64,000 nt of DNA. Source: DATMNR01 sp963702765 (lineage in GTDB: Bacteria > Chloroflexota > Ktedonobacteria > Ktedonobacterales > Ktedonobacteraceae). The DNA is taken from contig CAVPEB010000021.1 of NCBI GenBank assembly GCA_963702765.1, positions 111,131-175,130 on the forward strand. The letters are read 5' to 3'. This document shows, piece by piece, positions 8,479 through 17,936 of this stretch; position 1 is the stretch's first letter, and the number at the start of each line of letters is the position of its first letter. Position numbers and translations under genes: made by a program. Below the pieces are notes generated by a model. It saw only the letters and a list, made by a program, of their open reading frames with translations, searched no databases and was not told the origin of the DNA.

Positions 8479-8922
8479 ATGGTCGTTAAATGGATTCGGA
8501 TACTCTACTTGATAATTGCCTGGCTGTTCCCTGTGGCCATTCTTGTCCAGGTTCTTTTCGTCGGCCTCAGTCTCTTTACAAGCCAGCCCTACTGGGATGC
8601 GCATATCGAGCTCGGTCACACGATCGGTATTCTGCCAATCCTCCTGGTCATTCTGGGATACCTGGGACGGCTCCCACGACGGACGATTATTCTCACCTGG
8701 CTCGCGTTAGGAACCTATATTGTCCAGGCAGAAGTCTTTGCGGCCATCCGCGCAGACGTTCCGCTTTTTGCTGCGTTCCACCCGGTGCTGGCTCTGGTGC
8801 TCTTTGCTCTTGCCCTGATCATTGCATTGCAGGCGCGAACGGTGGTGCGTGCGGGTGTTCAAACGTCTTCCACTTCGCAGAAGGCTTCCGTGGAAAAGAA
8901 AGGATCTTTGGCACCTGATTGA
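8479..8922 (+). CDS. Small four-helix membrane protein (DUF6220-like)
   Basis: 147 residues with four membrane helices (about residues 5-30, 48-68, 75-95 and 108-130). A His in the second helix region (HIELGHTIG) and FHPVLALVLFALAL in the last helix recall the DUF6220 family, which has no known function; this assignment is from memory of the pattern only. The C-terminus is cytoplasmic and polar. A ribosome site (AGGAGAAACCAC) precedes ATG 8479. It has its own copy of the island operator block, which links it to the sensor genes. Confidence 0.6.
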   Translation: MVVKWIRILYLIIAWLFPVAILVQVLFVGLSLFTSQPYWDAHIELGHTIGILPILLVILGYLGRLPRRTIILTWLALGTYIVQAEVFAAIRADVPLFAAFHPVLALVLFALALIIALQARTVVRAGVQTSSTSQKASVEKKGSLAPD

Positions 8923-9071
8923 ACCAGGAGCTCCAGCCGTGGGAAACGTGGATATCAAAGGAAGCGACGTGGAGGATTGGGCCTTTTAACGCGACAGGGG
9001 GCTTCCATATCTATATTGCACTCTCCACATTGGCATAAATCTGACCATTGTGATGCAGTGAGGCGACAACT

Positions 9072-10073
9072 ATGAGCATAAGAACCTTTCTTGCGATGAC
9101 GAGCCACGGACTTGCTCGTGCTGCAAAGATCGCGAACGACGAGTGGTACGTTGAATATCCGCTCCCTGACCAGGATGTACGTTGCCTGGCCGCCGATATG
9201 CTGAACCGCGATGTAATCTATGCAGGGACACAAGGCAATGGAGTGCTGCGCTCAAACAATGCAGGCAAGACGTGGCGATCAGTTGGCCTGGCCGGGCAGA
9301 TCGTTAAAGCCCTGGCAGTCAGCCGTACTCAACCTGGCACTGTGTACGCTGGAACGAAACCAGCTCTGCTCTTCGTATCGCGCGATAGCGGTGCGAGTTG
9401 GACGGAACTCGAGTCTTTCAGGCGCATCCCTTCGCGCTGGTTTTGGTTCTCACCTGCAGAGAAGCCCTACACCGCTTATGTGCAGGCGATTGCACTCTCG
9501 CCAACGAACCCTGGTACTGTCGTGGTGGGCATTGAGGCCGGAGCAGTCGTGCGTAGCAGTGATTGTGGGCAGTCATGGACAGGGCATTGCCGGGGGGCGC
9601 TGCGTGATTGTCACTCACTGACTTTCCATGTTACGCATGGTGACTGGGTCTATGAAGGTGGAGGCACCGGTGCAGGCGTCTCTGTTAGTCGTGATGGTGG
9701 GGCTACCTGGAAACAACCCAGGGAGGGTCTTGACCGGCACTATGGGTGGGCAGTCGCCGCCGATCCCATGCATCCAGAAGTGTGGTATGCCTCTGTCTCC
9801 TCGAGTCCAATGAAAGCCCACAGCGAGAATAACGCTCAAGCTGCTATCGTCCGCTCGATTGGGGGTGCCCCGTGGCGACCTCTGGCGGGTGGGTTGCCAC
9901 AGCCCCTCAACCATATGCCATACGCGCTACTCACCGATCCCACGGCTCCTGGCCATGTCTATACCGGCCTCTCCAATGGTGAAGTCTGGCATTCAACCGA
10001 TCATGGCGACACATGGCACCAACTTCCATTTTGTTTGAAAGGAATTCATCGCACACTTCTTATGCTGCCATAA
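9072..10073 (+). CDS. BNR/WD-type beta-propeller protein without signal peptide
   Basis: 333 residues with repeated propeller blades marked by Asp boxes: NNAGKTWRS, RDSGASWTE, SDCGQSWTG, RDGGATWKQ and TDHGDTWHQ, each followed by a P-x-x-P-G-x-V-Y-A-G type strand. No signal peptide or membrane segment is visible, unlike the related protein at 3807, so it is probably cytoplasmic. Catalytic residues of sialidases are not recognisable. The start ATG 9072 is preceded by GTGAGGCGACAACT, a weak ribosome site. The gene lies 149 nt after the small membrane protein, within the signalling island. Confidence 0.68.
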   Translation: MSIRTFLAMTSHGLARAAKIANDEWYVEYPLPDQDVRCLAADMLNRDVIYAGTQGNGVLRSNNAGKTWRSVGLAGQIVKALAVSRTQPGTVYAGTKPALLFVSRDSGASWTELESFRRIPSRWFWFSPAEKPYTAYVQAIALSPTNPGTVVVGIEAGAVVRSSDCGQSWTGHCRGALRDCHSLTFHVTHGDWVYEGGGTGAGVSVSRDGGATWKQPREGLDRHYGWAVAADPMHPEVWYASVSSSPMKAHSENNAQAAIVRSIGGAPWRPLAGGLPQPLNHMPYALLTDPTAPGHVYTGLSNGEVWHSTDHGDTWHQLPFCLKGIHRTLLMLP

Positions 10074-10142
10074 CCATGCAGAGCGCGTGCGTGTGACGTA
10101 GTAACGAAAAAGAGTTGTACAAATGGCCAAAGGAGATGACAT

Positions 10143-10803
10143 ATGCTCATTGAACAGCAATCTGTGGGGTGGAGCTTTTGGTTCGAATGGTTCATAGCAA
10201 ACGGTATAGGCGGACTTGTAGGATTAGCTCTGGCGGCCGAGACGCCATCCTTCCTCGTTGGGTTAATTGGGAGCGGAGGAGATCCTAACAACACGGCAGG
10301 GTATAGTACAGCATGGGCAGTAATTCTCGGTGCGATTTTAGGTGGAGCTACGATTGGGGTCCTGCAATGGTTCACCCTGCGACGACAGCTCCCTGCCATA
10401 AATGGTGGACAGCATCAAATGGTGGACAGTGATAAGCACGGCGGGTTTCGCTCTCGGCTTCATTCTGGTCTGGGCTTTGAGCGGAGCCACGTTTGGGGAG
10501 AACTACGCACATCATGCGCTTCCTCATGCGATTGATAGAGCTGGAATTGTGGGCGGATTGGTGATAGGAGCCACGATGGGGAGTATGCAGTCACTCTATC
10601 TTGGGTGGAACCGCAAGCGTGTTGCTTATTGGGTTGGAGCAAACATGGTGGGTTTTGCCGCAGGTTGGTTTGGAGCCGCTGCCCAGCCTGTAACGGATGT
10701 TCCAGCTCATTTTGTGGGCGGAGCCATATTCGGATGCGTATTTGGCGCGATCACAGGCATGATGCTGGTGTGGCTCTTGCGACATCCTGCCCAGAAGACA
10801 TGA
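10143..10803 (+). pseudogene. Glycine-rich membrane protein split by a frameshift
   Basis: One membrane protein of about 214 residues is read in two frames: 10143-~10400 (LVGLALAAETPSF, GAILGGATIGVLQWFTLRRQLPAI) and ~10417-10803 (KWWTVISTAGFALGFILVWALSG ... GAIFGCVFGAITGMMLVWLL). Both halves share the same G-x-x-x-G-rich helices and W-x-x-x-R turns, and removal of 16 nt joins them cleanly. A near-tandem 13-bp repeat AAATGGTGGACAG (10400-10412 and 10417-10429) sits exactly at the break. AAAGGAG precedes ATG 10143. In the second frame an ATG at 10402 follows a TAA directly, so separate translation of the second half cannot be excluded. Function unknown. Confidence 0.65.
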
Positions 10804-10924
10804 GAAGGAGATGAAGCTGAGAGTCCTGTGACTGGCTCCTGTGAAAGCAGCAAGAGGACCACTCGTATGGTACAATACACTGAAATTGAATCGGACGCTT
10901 TCAACTCGTTGGAGATGCAAGAGA

Positions 10925-13207
10925 ATGCAACAGCCAGCGCGCACTCGTTTCGCTGTCATCACCTTTTCGATAATTGCTGTCTTGCTCGGAGTGGCTTTCC
11001 TCTTGCTCCACATGACCAGCCCTTCCGACGGTGCGCGCCTGGCACCTGGAGAACCTGACTGGAGACCTGACGGAGTCATTGTAACTCCAATTAAGGAGCA
11101 GTCCACTGGCCTGCAACAGGGAGATGTGGTTGTAGCCGTCGAGGGAAGCAGTATCGAATCATGGACTCAGGCGCTTCTCGAGCCTGGTATTGCGCGTCCC
11201 CAATGGCATGTCGGTCAGACGATCACCTACACTGTGGTGCGCAATGGACATCGTCTGGATGTGCCTGTGACCCTGGAACCTTACCCATTGGGAGCAATCT
11301 TGACACACGAATGGAGTACAGTGCTCTTCGCACTAGTCTTTCTCTTCGTGTCTGCCTTCGTCTTTCTCCTGCGTCCTGATGACCGTGCAGCCCGGGTGCA
11401 ACTTCTCATTGGAGCGAGCATCATGGGAGCCACCACCTGGTCGCTCGGTTTGCAAGTGAGCGACCTGGTCAGCGGTATCGGTTTCTGGCTCTATATAGTT
11501 ACGACTGCTGGAGTGTACACGCTTTTCTGGGTAGGTCTACTGCACTTCGTCCTGGTCTTTCCTGAACCGCACCCGGTAGTCGCTAAACACCCCTGGACGA
11601 TTCCACTAATCTACATCGCTCCTTTCGCGTTCTCTTTCGCCTACCTTGCCAGGTTGTGGCCTCAGGCTTCAAGCATCTTTGATTGGATTGACAACTGGAA
11701 TTTTGTTGATAGTGTATTACCCGCAGTCTACCTTGTCTTAACCATTATCATTGTGATTTGGAGCTATCGAGCAATCCAAACCACTGCCAGCCGCCAGAAA
11801 ATCCGTTGGCTCTTGTTTGCTAGTCTTGTATCCGGAGGAGGTCTCATCTTTCTCTGGTATCTTCCTACCTTTATACTGGGGCAACCACTTATCAATTCGA
11901 CCGCACTCGGGCTTCTGGTTTTACCGTACCCCCTCGTATTGCCTATCGCTATCTTACGCTACCGCCTCTTCGATATTGACATCATCATCAATCGGACATT
12001 GGTGTATGGTCTCCTCACAACTATCGTCGTAGGTTTGTATATACTTGTGGTGAGTATTTTGGGTACGCTGTTTCATACTTACGGGAGTTTTCTTAACTCG
12101 CTGCTTGCAACAGGCCTCATCGCTGTCCTCTTTCAACCACTCCGCGCTCGTCTGCAGAGGATGATCAATCGCTTGATGTACGGAGAACGCGATGATCCCT
12201 ATGCCGTACTCTCGCGCCTGGGGAGCCGCCTGGAGGCCACGCTTGCCCCCGAAGCGATACTACCGACGATTGTTGAGACCATCGCTCAAGCACTTAAGTT
12301 ACCATATGCAGCGATTGCCCTGAAACAAGACGATGCATTCTCCATCACCGCTTCATATGGGCTTTCCCAGGGAAAACCATATATCTTGCCGCTCGTCTAT
12401 CAAACAGAGAATGTTGGTCAGTTACTCCTTGCTCCCCGTGCTCAGGGTGAGGTTTTCACTGCTGCTGACAGAAGGTTACTCGAAGATATTGCCCATCAAA
12501 CTGGTATTGCTGCCCATGCTGTGCGTCTGACCGCCGACCTGCAACGCTCGCGTGAGCGCCTGGTTACTGCACGTGAAGAGGAACGCCGTCGCTTACGTCG
12601 CGATTTGCACGACGGCCTTGGCTCGACGCTTGCCGCGCTGCATCTGCAGGCGGGTGCGATCCGTACCATGATGCGAAATGACCTTCCTGCTGCGGATGCC
12701 GAACTCGTCGATTTACAAACCGAGATCCGGTCGTCCATCGCTGACATACGCCGCCTCGTCTACGAGCTACGCCCACCAACGCTCGATGAGCTGGGTCTGG
12801 TGGGAGCGATCCAGCAATATGCGATGCAGTGTAGTAAACACGACGAAAATGATGGTGTATCGGCACAGGCCGATGCAGGTTTGCACGTGATCGTCGAGGA
12901 AACAGATCAACTTCCTGCTTTGCCCGCAGCTATTGAAGTAGCCGCATATCGAATCGCACAAGAGGCATTAACCAACGTCGTTCGCCATGCGCATGCGTGC
13001 AACTGCACGGTCCGACTTTCGTTGCTTGATGGGTTGAGACTTGAGGTCACGGACGACGGAGTTGGGCTGCCAGAGGAGCAGCACGCAGGAGTAGGACTGA
13101 TCTCGATGCGCGAACGTGCAACAGAAGTAGGTGGATCCTGTGAAATCGAGCCAATGCCAGGACATGGCACGCGCGTGCTGGTCAAGCTTCCCCTACCAAA
13201 GGAGTAA
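10925..13207 (+). CDS. PDZ- and GAF-domain sensor histidine kinase (NarL/LiaS class)
   Basis: A membrane histidine kinase of about 760 residues. Order: one N-terminal membrane helix, an external PDZ-like domain (VIVTPIKEQSTGLQQGDVVV), about eight membrane helices ending in RYRLFDIDIIINRTLVYG, a GAF domain, the HisKA_3 dimerisation helix with LHDGLG and phospho-acceptor His562, and an HATPase_c domain with N-box EALTNVVRHA and G-boxes DDGVGLP and GVGLISMRERA. ATG 10925 is chosen (GGAG 10 nt upstream); a GTG at 10841 is in frame but lacks a ribosome site. Its response regulator starts 4 nt after the stop codon. The two shorter paralogs at 5588 and 6960 share its membrane half. Confidence 0.9.
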   Translation: MQQPARTRFAVITFSIIAVLLGVAFLLLHMTSPSDGARLAPGEPDWRPDGVIVTPIKEQSTGLQQGDVVVAVEGSSIESWTQALLEPGIARPQWHVGQTITYTVVRNGHRLDVPVTLEPYPLGAILTHEWSTVLFALVFLFVSAFVFLLRPDDRAARVQLLIGASIMGATTWSLGLQVSDLVSGIGFWLYIVTTAGVYTLFWVGLLHFVLVFPEPHPVVAKHPWTIPLIYIAPFAFSFAYLARLWPQASSIFDWIDNWNFVDSVLPAVYLVLTIIIVIWSYRAIQTTASRQKIRWLLFASLVSGGGLIFLWYLPTFILGQPLINSTALGLLVLPYPLVLPIAILRYRLFDIDIIINRTLVYGLLTTIVVGLYILVVSILGTLFHTYGSFLNSLLATGLIAVLFQPLRARLQRMINRLMYGERDDPYAVLSRLGSRLEATLAPEAILPTIVETIAQALKLPYAAIALKQDDAFSITASYGLSQGKPYILPLVYQTENVGQLLLAPRAQGEVFTAADRRLLEDIAHQTGIAAHAVRLTADLQRSRERLVTAREEERRRLRRDLHDGLGSTLAALHLQAGAIRTMMRNDLPAADAELVDLQTEIRSSIADIRRLVYELRPPTLDELGLVGAIQQYAMQCSKHDENDGVSAQADAGLHVIVEETDQLPALPAAIEVAAYRIAQEALTNVVRHAHACNCTVRLSLLDGLRLEVTDDGVGLPEEQHAGVGLISMRERATEVGGSCEIEPMPGHGTRVLVKLPLPKE

Positions 13208-13211
13208 ACCA

Positions 13212-13856
13212 ATGGATACCCTGCGTATACTAATCGCTGATGATCACCCGCTCTTTCGCAAGGGTATGCGCACGCTGCTCACAGCCACAACCGATACCGA
13301 AGTCGTCGGAGAGGCGACAACAGGTCAAGAAGTGATCGAACTTGCTGATACCTTGCAACCGGATGTGATCCTCATGGATCTGCAGATGCCGGGCATCAAT
13401 GGCATTGAAGCGACCCGCCAGATCGTGCATGCAAGCCCACATATTCGCATTCTAGTTGTCACACTCTTTGAGGATGATTCGTCTGTATTTACCGCGTTGC
13501 GCGCTGGGGCACGTGGCTATATCCTCAAGGACGCAAAAGAAGAGGAGATAGTGCGAGCGATCCGTGCGGTGGGCAGTGGAGAGGCGATCTTTAGTCCAGC
13601 CATCGCCACCCGACTGATGGATTTTTTTGCGGCCAAACATCCCGGCGTGTCAAAAGAGATCTTCCCAACGCTCACGGAGCGTGAACGCGAGATTCTCCAG
13701 TTGATCGCGCGTGGCTCTACGAACTCCGACATTGCAAAGCAACTAGGTTTGAGTGTGAAGACCGTCAATAACTATGTCTCCAACATCTTTAGTAAGTTGC
13801 AGGTGACTGATCGTGCTCAGGCCATCATCCGCGCCAGAGATGCTGGATTCGAGTAG
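13212..13856 (+). CDS. NarL/FixJ-family response regulator
   Basis: 214 residues. The receiver domain shows the acidic pair (IADDHPLFRKG), phospho-acceptor Asp56 in VILMDLQMPG, and K in ILKDAKEEE. The C-terminal LuxR-type helix-turn-helix reads LTEREREILQLIARGSTNSDIAKQLGLSVKTVNNYVSNIFSKL in sequence, in pieces typical of the family. AAAGGAG lies 7 nt before ATG 13212, which starts MDTLRILIADD; an upstream in-frame extension overlapping the kinase is spurious. It is co-transcribed with the kinase at 10925 and is the likely binder of the duplicated operator blocks, which is an inference. Confidence 0.93.
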   Translation: MDTLRILIADDHPLFRKGMRTLLTATTDTEVVGEATTGQEVIELADTLQPDVILMDLQMPGINGIEATRQIVHASPHIRILVVTLFEDDSSVFTALRAGARGYILKDAKEEEIVRAIRAVGSGEAIFSPAIATRLMDFFAAKHPGVSKEIFPTLTEREREILQLIARGSTNSDIAKQLGLSVKTVNNYVSNIFSKLQVTDRAQAIIRARDAGFE

Positions 13857-13857
13857 T

Positions 13858-14072
13858 AATAGGCATCAAATGAAGAAAAGCCCATCAAGATCCGTAGGGG
13901 CGAGGGAGGATGATGTGTGGTTGGGTGGGCCTGTATGGTCGCCTGCTGGGGAGGGCTGGGCTAGCCGTACATCGTTGATCCACTTATCCAGGCGACCAAC
14001 AACGGGCGACCATACAGGCCCACCCAACCGCCCTCGCTCCTACAGAATCCTCGATTGAGCCTTAGGTTGATA
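13858..14072. repeat. Long imperfect palindromic repeat, copy 2
   Basis: About 215 bp, beginning just after the response regulator stop codon. Its outer part aligns with copy 1 from AATAGGCATCAA through TCCGTAGGGGCGAGGG and GGTTGGGTGGGCCTGTATGG, and on the far side through CCATACAGGCCCACCC, CGCCCTCGC, TACAGAATC and CTCGATTGAG. Central ~60 bp differ between copies. Same orientation as copy 1. It lies between two convergent genes and may serve as a bidirectional terminator. Confidence 0.8.
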
Positions 14073-14158
14073 CGTATTGGGATGTTGGATTGGAGTAGAG
14101 CAAAGCAGGGTTGATGGATAAACTTCCACATTTATCCTATTGAACTCCGTAAGAACTA

Positions 14159-15418
14159 TCACCCTCCCGTATATCCCAGTACATCCGTCCCGCCAGGGTC
14201 GCCTTCGTAATTGAAGTACATTGGCCGTTCAGCTACAACTGTTGCTGGAGGGCCTCCGCTGGTGTTGAATGCCTGGATATCCATTGACACTTCATACCCC
14301 TGGTAGATGGGCGACGTGGGATACGCCAGCGCCAGTGGCACAATCAAGCTGTTGATGCTAACCGTTGAGCGGCTATGCGGCTGTAATTGCAGCATTTCCT
14401 GGAGAATCGTGTTATCAGCAAATAACGTAATCGAGACCAATTCGACGGTGCTATTTGGATTTTGAAGCGTAAGAAACTCGCTGAAGTTACCAAAGGTATA
14501 TCCTTCGGCGAATGTATAGACTGCATGACTGGATGGTCCTGCTTCACCAACAACATCAGTCCCGCCAGAAATTCGTGAAGATCCATAGTGGAAGTACATC
14601 AATCGCTCTGCTACGATCGAGGGTGTGCTCGAAGTTACTTCGGCTGAGACGGAGCCTGTTGGAGTGCAACCACAACCACTAATAGGATGATTGTAGGCGT
14701 TATTGACATCGAAGTAATACTGGCTTTGTTGTGGCACTGTGACAGGCACTGTCTGGACCGTCCCATTGGTATATTCCAGTTTTACATTCACCGTTGCATT
14801 CGACGTTGTGAAGTTTGCCAGTACCAGGTATTCCTGGAACGTTTGCCCATTTCCTGTAAATCCCTCAGCGAATAGCCAGTCGCTGCCAGTCGTGGGACCG
14901 AGTGATGTGGCTCCTACTGCTGAAGCCGCGCCACTTGTCCAGCCCCCAGCAGTCGCGATGTTGTCATTGAAGTACATTGGCCGCTCAACAACTATACCGC
15001 TATCCGAAGTAACCTTGATAGCAAATTGCTGGTGTAGTTTTGAAATTCCGGTGCCGCGTTGTAAAGGACCAACAACGACCGTGTCCGTCTCTACCGCGCT
15101 GCCATGGCTGTAGTAGGTGATCTGCACATGAGCTGTGTTTGTAGTGCTGGGGTTGAGTATGCTTACAAACGTGCTATAGCTCATCGATCCCGCCTGACGC
15201 GAATCGCCTTCGGCAAAGTAAAACAATGTGTTGTTGGCACTGGTCGCGCCCATCACATCCGTACCGCTCTTGATTCCATGGAACGTGAAATACATGGGAC
15301 GCTCTGCAACGACTGGGACGGGTGATGATTGCACAATCGCCGAAATGGCCTGTTGTGGTGAATTTCCAGGCACCTTCAGAGTCTGTACCAGCGCTGGCAG
15401 TAAATCGAGTGCTGGCAT
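14159..15418 (-). CDS. C-terminal repeat part of a sedolisin, out of frame with its catalytic part
   Basis: This frame carries the continuation of the S53 peptidase at 17501 after a single-base shift near 15375. Real homologous sequence starts around PGNSPQQAISAIVQSS. It consists of about four repeats of ~110 residues, each with AERPMYF, GTDV-x-G, a FAEG turn and E-F-L-T-L-x-N-P, probably beta-sandwich domains that bind a surface or substrate. The same repeat type begins in the catalytic frame (WYFAEGSVGGSFNEFITLLNP), which shows both frames once formed one protein of about 1,110 residues. On its own the fragment has no signal peptide and no ribosome site. Conserved aromatic and acidic positions are intact, so the break may be recent or a sequencing error. 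Confidence 0.65.
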   Translation of the reverse strand: MPALDLLPALVQTLKVPGNSPQQAISAIVQSSPVPVVAERPMYFTFHGIKSGTDVMGATSANNTLFYFAEGDSRQAGSMSYSTFVSILNPSTTNTAHVQITYYSHGSAVETDTVVVGPLQRGTGISKLHQQFAIKVTSDSGIVVERPMYFNDNIATAGGWTSGAASAVGATSLGPTTGSDWLFAEGFTGNGQTFQEYLVLANFTTSNATVNVKLEYTNGTVQTVPVTVPQQSQYYFDVNNAYNHPISGCGCTPTGSVSAEVTSSTPSIVAERLMYFHYGSSRISGGTDVVGEAGPSSHAVYTFAEGYTFGNFSEFLTLQNPNSTVELVSITLFADNTILQEMLQLQPHSRSTVSINSLIVPLALAYPTSPIYQGYEVSMDIQAFNTSGGPPATVVAERPMYFNYEGDPGGTDVLGYTGG

Positions 15419-17501
15419 TCACGATATGCTGGACAGTCACTGCTGGCTTGTTTTGAAAGAGATAGGTAATGTTGACCGTGGCTGCCTGCGTTGGACTGGG
15501 ATTGAGCAGCGTGATGAACTCATTAAAGCTACCTCCTACGCTTCCTTCCGCAAAGTACCAGGTGTTGCTGGCAGGTGATAAACGACTATTCGTCTGATTT
15601 TTCGCAAGCAATTCCAGGTCTGTTGCCAGAGGTAGGGCATTAAAACTACCCAATCCCGTCACCATATCGTAGTTCGGTGTAGCCTGGAACTCGTTATTCC
15701 CATCCGCTGTTGTATAATTGTTGCCTTGCTGTACGTCATGGAAATCGTTGCTATACGATGTCGAGGAACTGTTCTGTCCGATCTGATACAGTAGTGGATT
15801 GAGAAAACCCAGATTGAAATTGCCGTCATGGAGTGACTTTTCATTTGCCAGGGCGATCATCGCTGCCCACATCGGCGCGCCCGCCGATGTTCCGCCAACG
15901 GTAATCCAGGCTGCATTCGGGTTGCAAGGGCCATTACTTCCTGAGACAACTGCTGTGCAATATATTTCATAGCCTGTACCGGGATCAGCATTGAGCGCGA
16001 CATCAGGCACTTCACGACAGTAATTTCCTGAGCTTGCGCTGCATGGAGTGCCAGAAGATGCTGCGCTGATTACACCAGGACCCGCTTGCCATGCGGGCAT
16101 GCTCCAAATGCTACTCACGCCTCCACCGCTCGCATTGCCTTTGCCGTTATTCCACGTTGTCTCAGATCCATAGGTATTTGTGGCGGTGGTCGTCAGCGTT
16201 GTGCCACCAACTCCCGTCACGTAGGGCTGAGATGCCGGGTCATCGACGCTCGGCGTGGTTGGTGTCGTATTACCACAATCATTACTGCCAAAGTCTCCTG
16301 ACGCGGCGAATATACTTTGTCCCTGTGCCGCCGCGATCATGAAGAGCACATTCTCCTCGTTATACAGCGCCTGAGCAAACGAGTTTGATTCGCAGCTTCC
16401 CCAACTCGTACTCACAATTGGCACAGCGTCGCTGACGATCCTGCTCCATTCTGCTAAGGCGTCGACGCTATCATTTGCAGCTTCGTAGACACGTAGCGCC
16501 GCCAGGTGTGGAGCGGCGCTCAAGACCAATTCCATATCCAGTTCGACCTCGATGGCTCCCTGGCCTGGTGTTGTAGGTGCTCCACCATTTACCGCGATGC
16601 GATTGATAGGCACGGAAGAGCCGCCATAACATTTCGTATAGGCGCTAATATCCGAGGGAACATAATTATCTAGCTCGTAGAGTGCCACCGTTTGGCCTTC
16701 TCCACGGAAACCAGCATTGTACAGGCCTGTCAAATTGTACGCTGTTGCAATCTGATTTGGTACATAGTAGCTGAAAGGCGGTCCCGATTGAGCGGCCATA
16801 CAGGTGTTACTATTGGAAGTAATGCTGCCTGTGTTTGCATGTTGCGTTGCTACAATTGGTGGATGCGTGTAGACGCGTGCGTCATCAAGCCCTGTAATAC
16901 TCTCAATGAATGGGGCAAGCGCAATTGGCACGCTCGGATTGCTTGAAGGAGCGTAGAATTCGCGCCCGCCAGGTGCGTGGTAGTTATTTATTTGTACATA
17001 AAAAGCATTTTCCGCTTCCCCAATCGTTCCTGTGAAGCCAATGAGCAGGTGATGTGTGTACGTGGCGCTTTCGCTGAATCCTGCCTGTTGCATATAGTCG
17101 ATAATTGCTGTCTGGCTGCTTGTGAGTGGCGCAAAGGATGCTGCAACCTGTGAAGGACTCAGGTAGCGATGCCCGGTTGTAGAATGTGTGCGCGAAAGTG
17201 TATCGACATAGCTTTTGAGATTAGCTTCATTCCTTGGATGCAAGCCTACAAGGAGTTCGATATGGGTATTTGGATCTGTAGGACCAAGCAATGTGCTTTT
17301 TTTAATCAAGCCAGGAACATGACCGTTCAATGGTGTCAGGCCGTTTGCCTGTACATTGATGATGTGACTGAAGGGTGAGGAATGAAGCGTGAAAACTATG
17401 CCCCAGATAAGTAAAAATAACAGTGGTATAAGTGCCAGCGGATGCTTTCCCCATGAAATGCGGGGCTTCTTCCCCCCTACATGAATTCGTCCAGTGGACA
17501 T
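15174..17501 (-). CDS. Secreted sedolisin-family (S53) serine-carboxyl peptidase, frameshifted near its C-terminal repeats
   Basis: An acid-type peptidase exported by an N-terminal signal/anchor (residues ~18-38, LALIPLLFLLIWGIVF). A pro-kumamolisin propeptide follows (residues ~60-210, HRYLSPSQVAASFAPL) and then the catalytic domain. Visible catalytic features: the Glu/Asp pair within IEVELDMELVL, the oxyanion Asp in SGDFGSND, and the nucleophile Ser in VGGTSAGAPMWA. After the first C-terminal repeat the frame is lost near 15375, and about 65 residues are shadow sequence; the true continuation is in the frame ending at 14159. GGGAGAA lies upstream of ATG 17501. The gene is divergent from the ECF sigma gene across ~430 bp. 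Confidence 0.85.
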   Translation of the reverse strand: MSTGRIHVGGKKPRISWGKHPLALIPLLFLLIWGIVFTLHSSPFSHIINVQANGLTPLNGHVPGLIKKSTLLGPTDPNTHIELLVGLHPRNEANLKSYVDTLSRTHSTTGHRYLSPSQVAASFAPLTSSQTAIIDYMQQAGFSESATYTHHLLIGFTGTIGEAENAFYVQINNYHAPGGREFYAPSSNPSVPIALAPFIESITGLDDARVYTHPPIVATQHANTGSITSNSNTCMAAQSGPPFSYYVPNQIATAYNLTGLYNAGFRGEGQTVALYELDNYVPSDISAYTKCYGGSSVPINRIAVNGGAPTTPGQGAIEVELDMELVLSAAPHLAALRVYEAANDSVDALAEWSRIVSDAVPIVSTSWGSCESNSFAQALYNEENVLFMIAAAQGQSIFAASGDFGSNDCGNTTPTTPSVDDPASQPYVTGVGGTTLTTTATNTYGSETTWNNGKGNASGGGVSSIWSMPAWQAGPGVISAASSGTPCSASSGNYCREVPDVALNADPGTGYEIYCTAVVSGSNGPCNPNAAWITVGGTSAGAPMWAAMIALANEKSLHDGNFNLGFLNPLLYQIGQNSSSTSYSNDFHDVQQGNNYTTADGNNEFQATPNYDMVTGLGSFNALPLATDLELLAKNQTNSRLSPASNTWYFAEGSVGGSFNEFITLLNPSPTQAATVNITYLFQNKPAVTVQHIVNASTRFTASAGTDSEGAWKFTTTGHFGDCAIITRPSRCRASHVFHVPWNQERYGCDGRDQCQQHIVLLCRRRFASGGIDEL

Positions 17502-17936
17502 ATTGTGTTCTCCCTACAACATAGAAATAGTGGCAGTGCCGAGTCTCAAGGCTGGAAAATCGTATGCAAATGATTGCTTTTTCAATATCTGAATTAAACG
17601 GGAGTGATGTGGATTGTCGCGTCTTTATGTACTTTTGGTTAAATGGATGAGCGACTCGCCCCACTCGCGCTTTAATAATGTTCAAAGAAAGGTAGGACTT
17701 TTATCTTGTAAAACTTCTGTCTCCACAACGTGATAGAGGAGAGAAACTGATTATGCCTGATGTTAATGGAGATATGTATGTTTTATTCAATCGCTATTCC
17801 TGGTATACTACACACATGGCCTGGGACGGGTACACATAACGAGATACCTGCGCATCCAGCGAACCAGACTGGTTCTGCTGTCAGTGTGGCAGTAGCAGAA
17901 CGAACGTCCCAGAGCCGGGAAAGAACACATACCCGC

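Noticed and set aside
10841..10925. Longer histidine kinase starting with GTG at 10841
   Set aside because: No ribosome site, and the added residues are unlike the rest; ATG 10925 has one.
17760..17936. Longer ECF sigma factor starting at 17760
   Set aside because: The extra 59 residues lack any sigma-factor likeness and no ribosome site precedes them.
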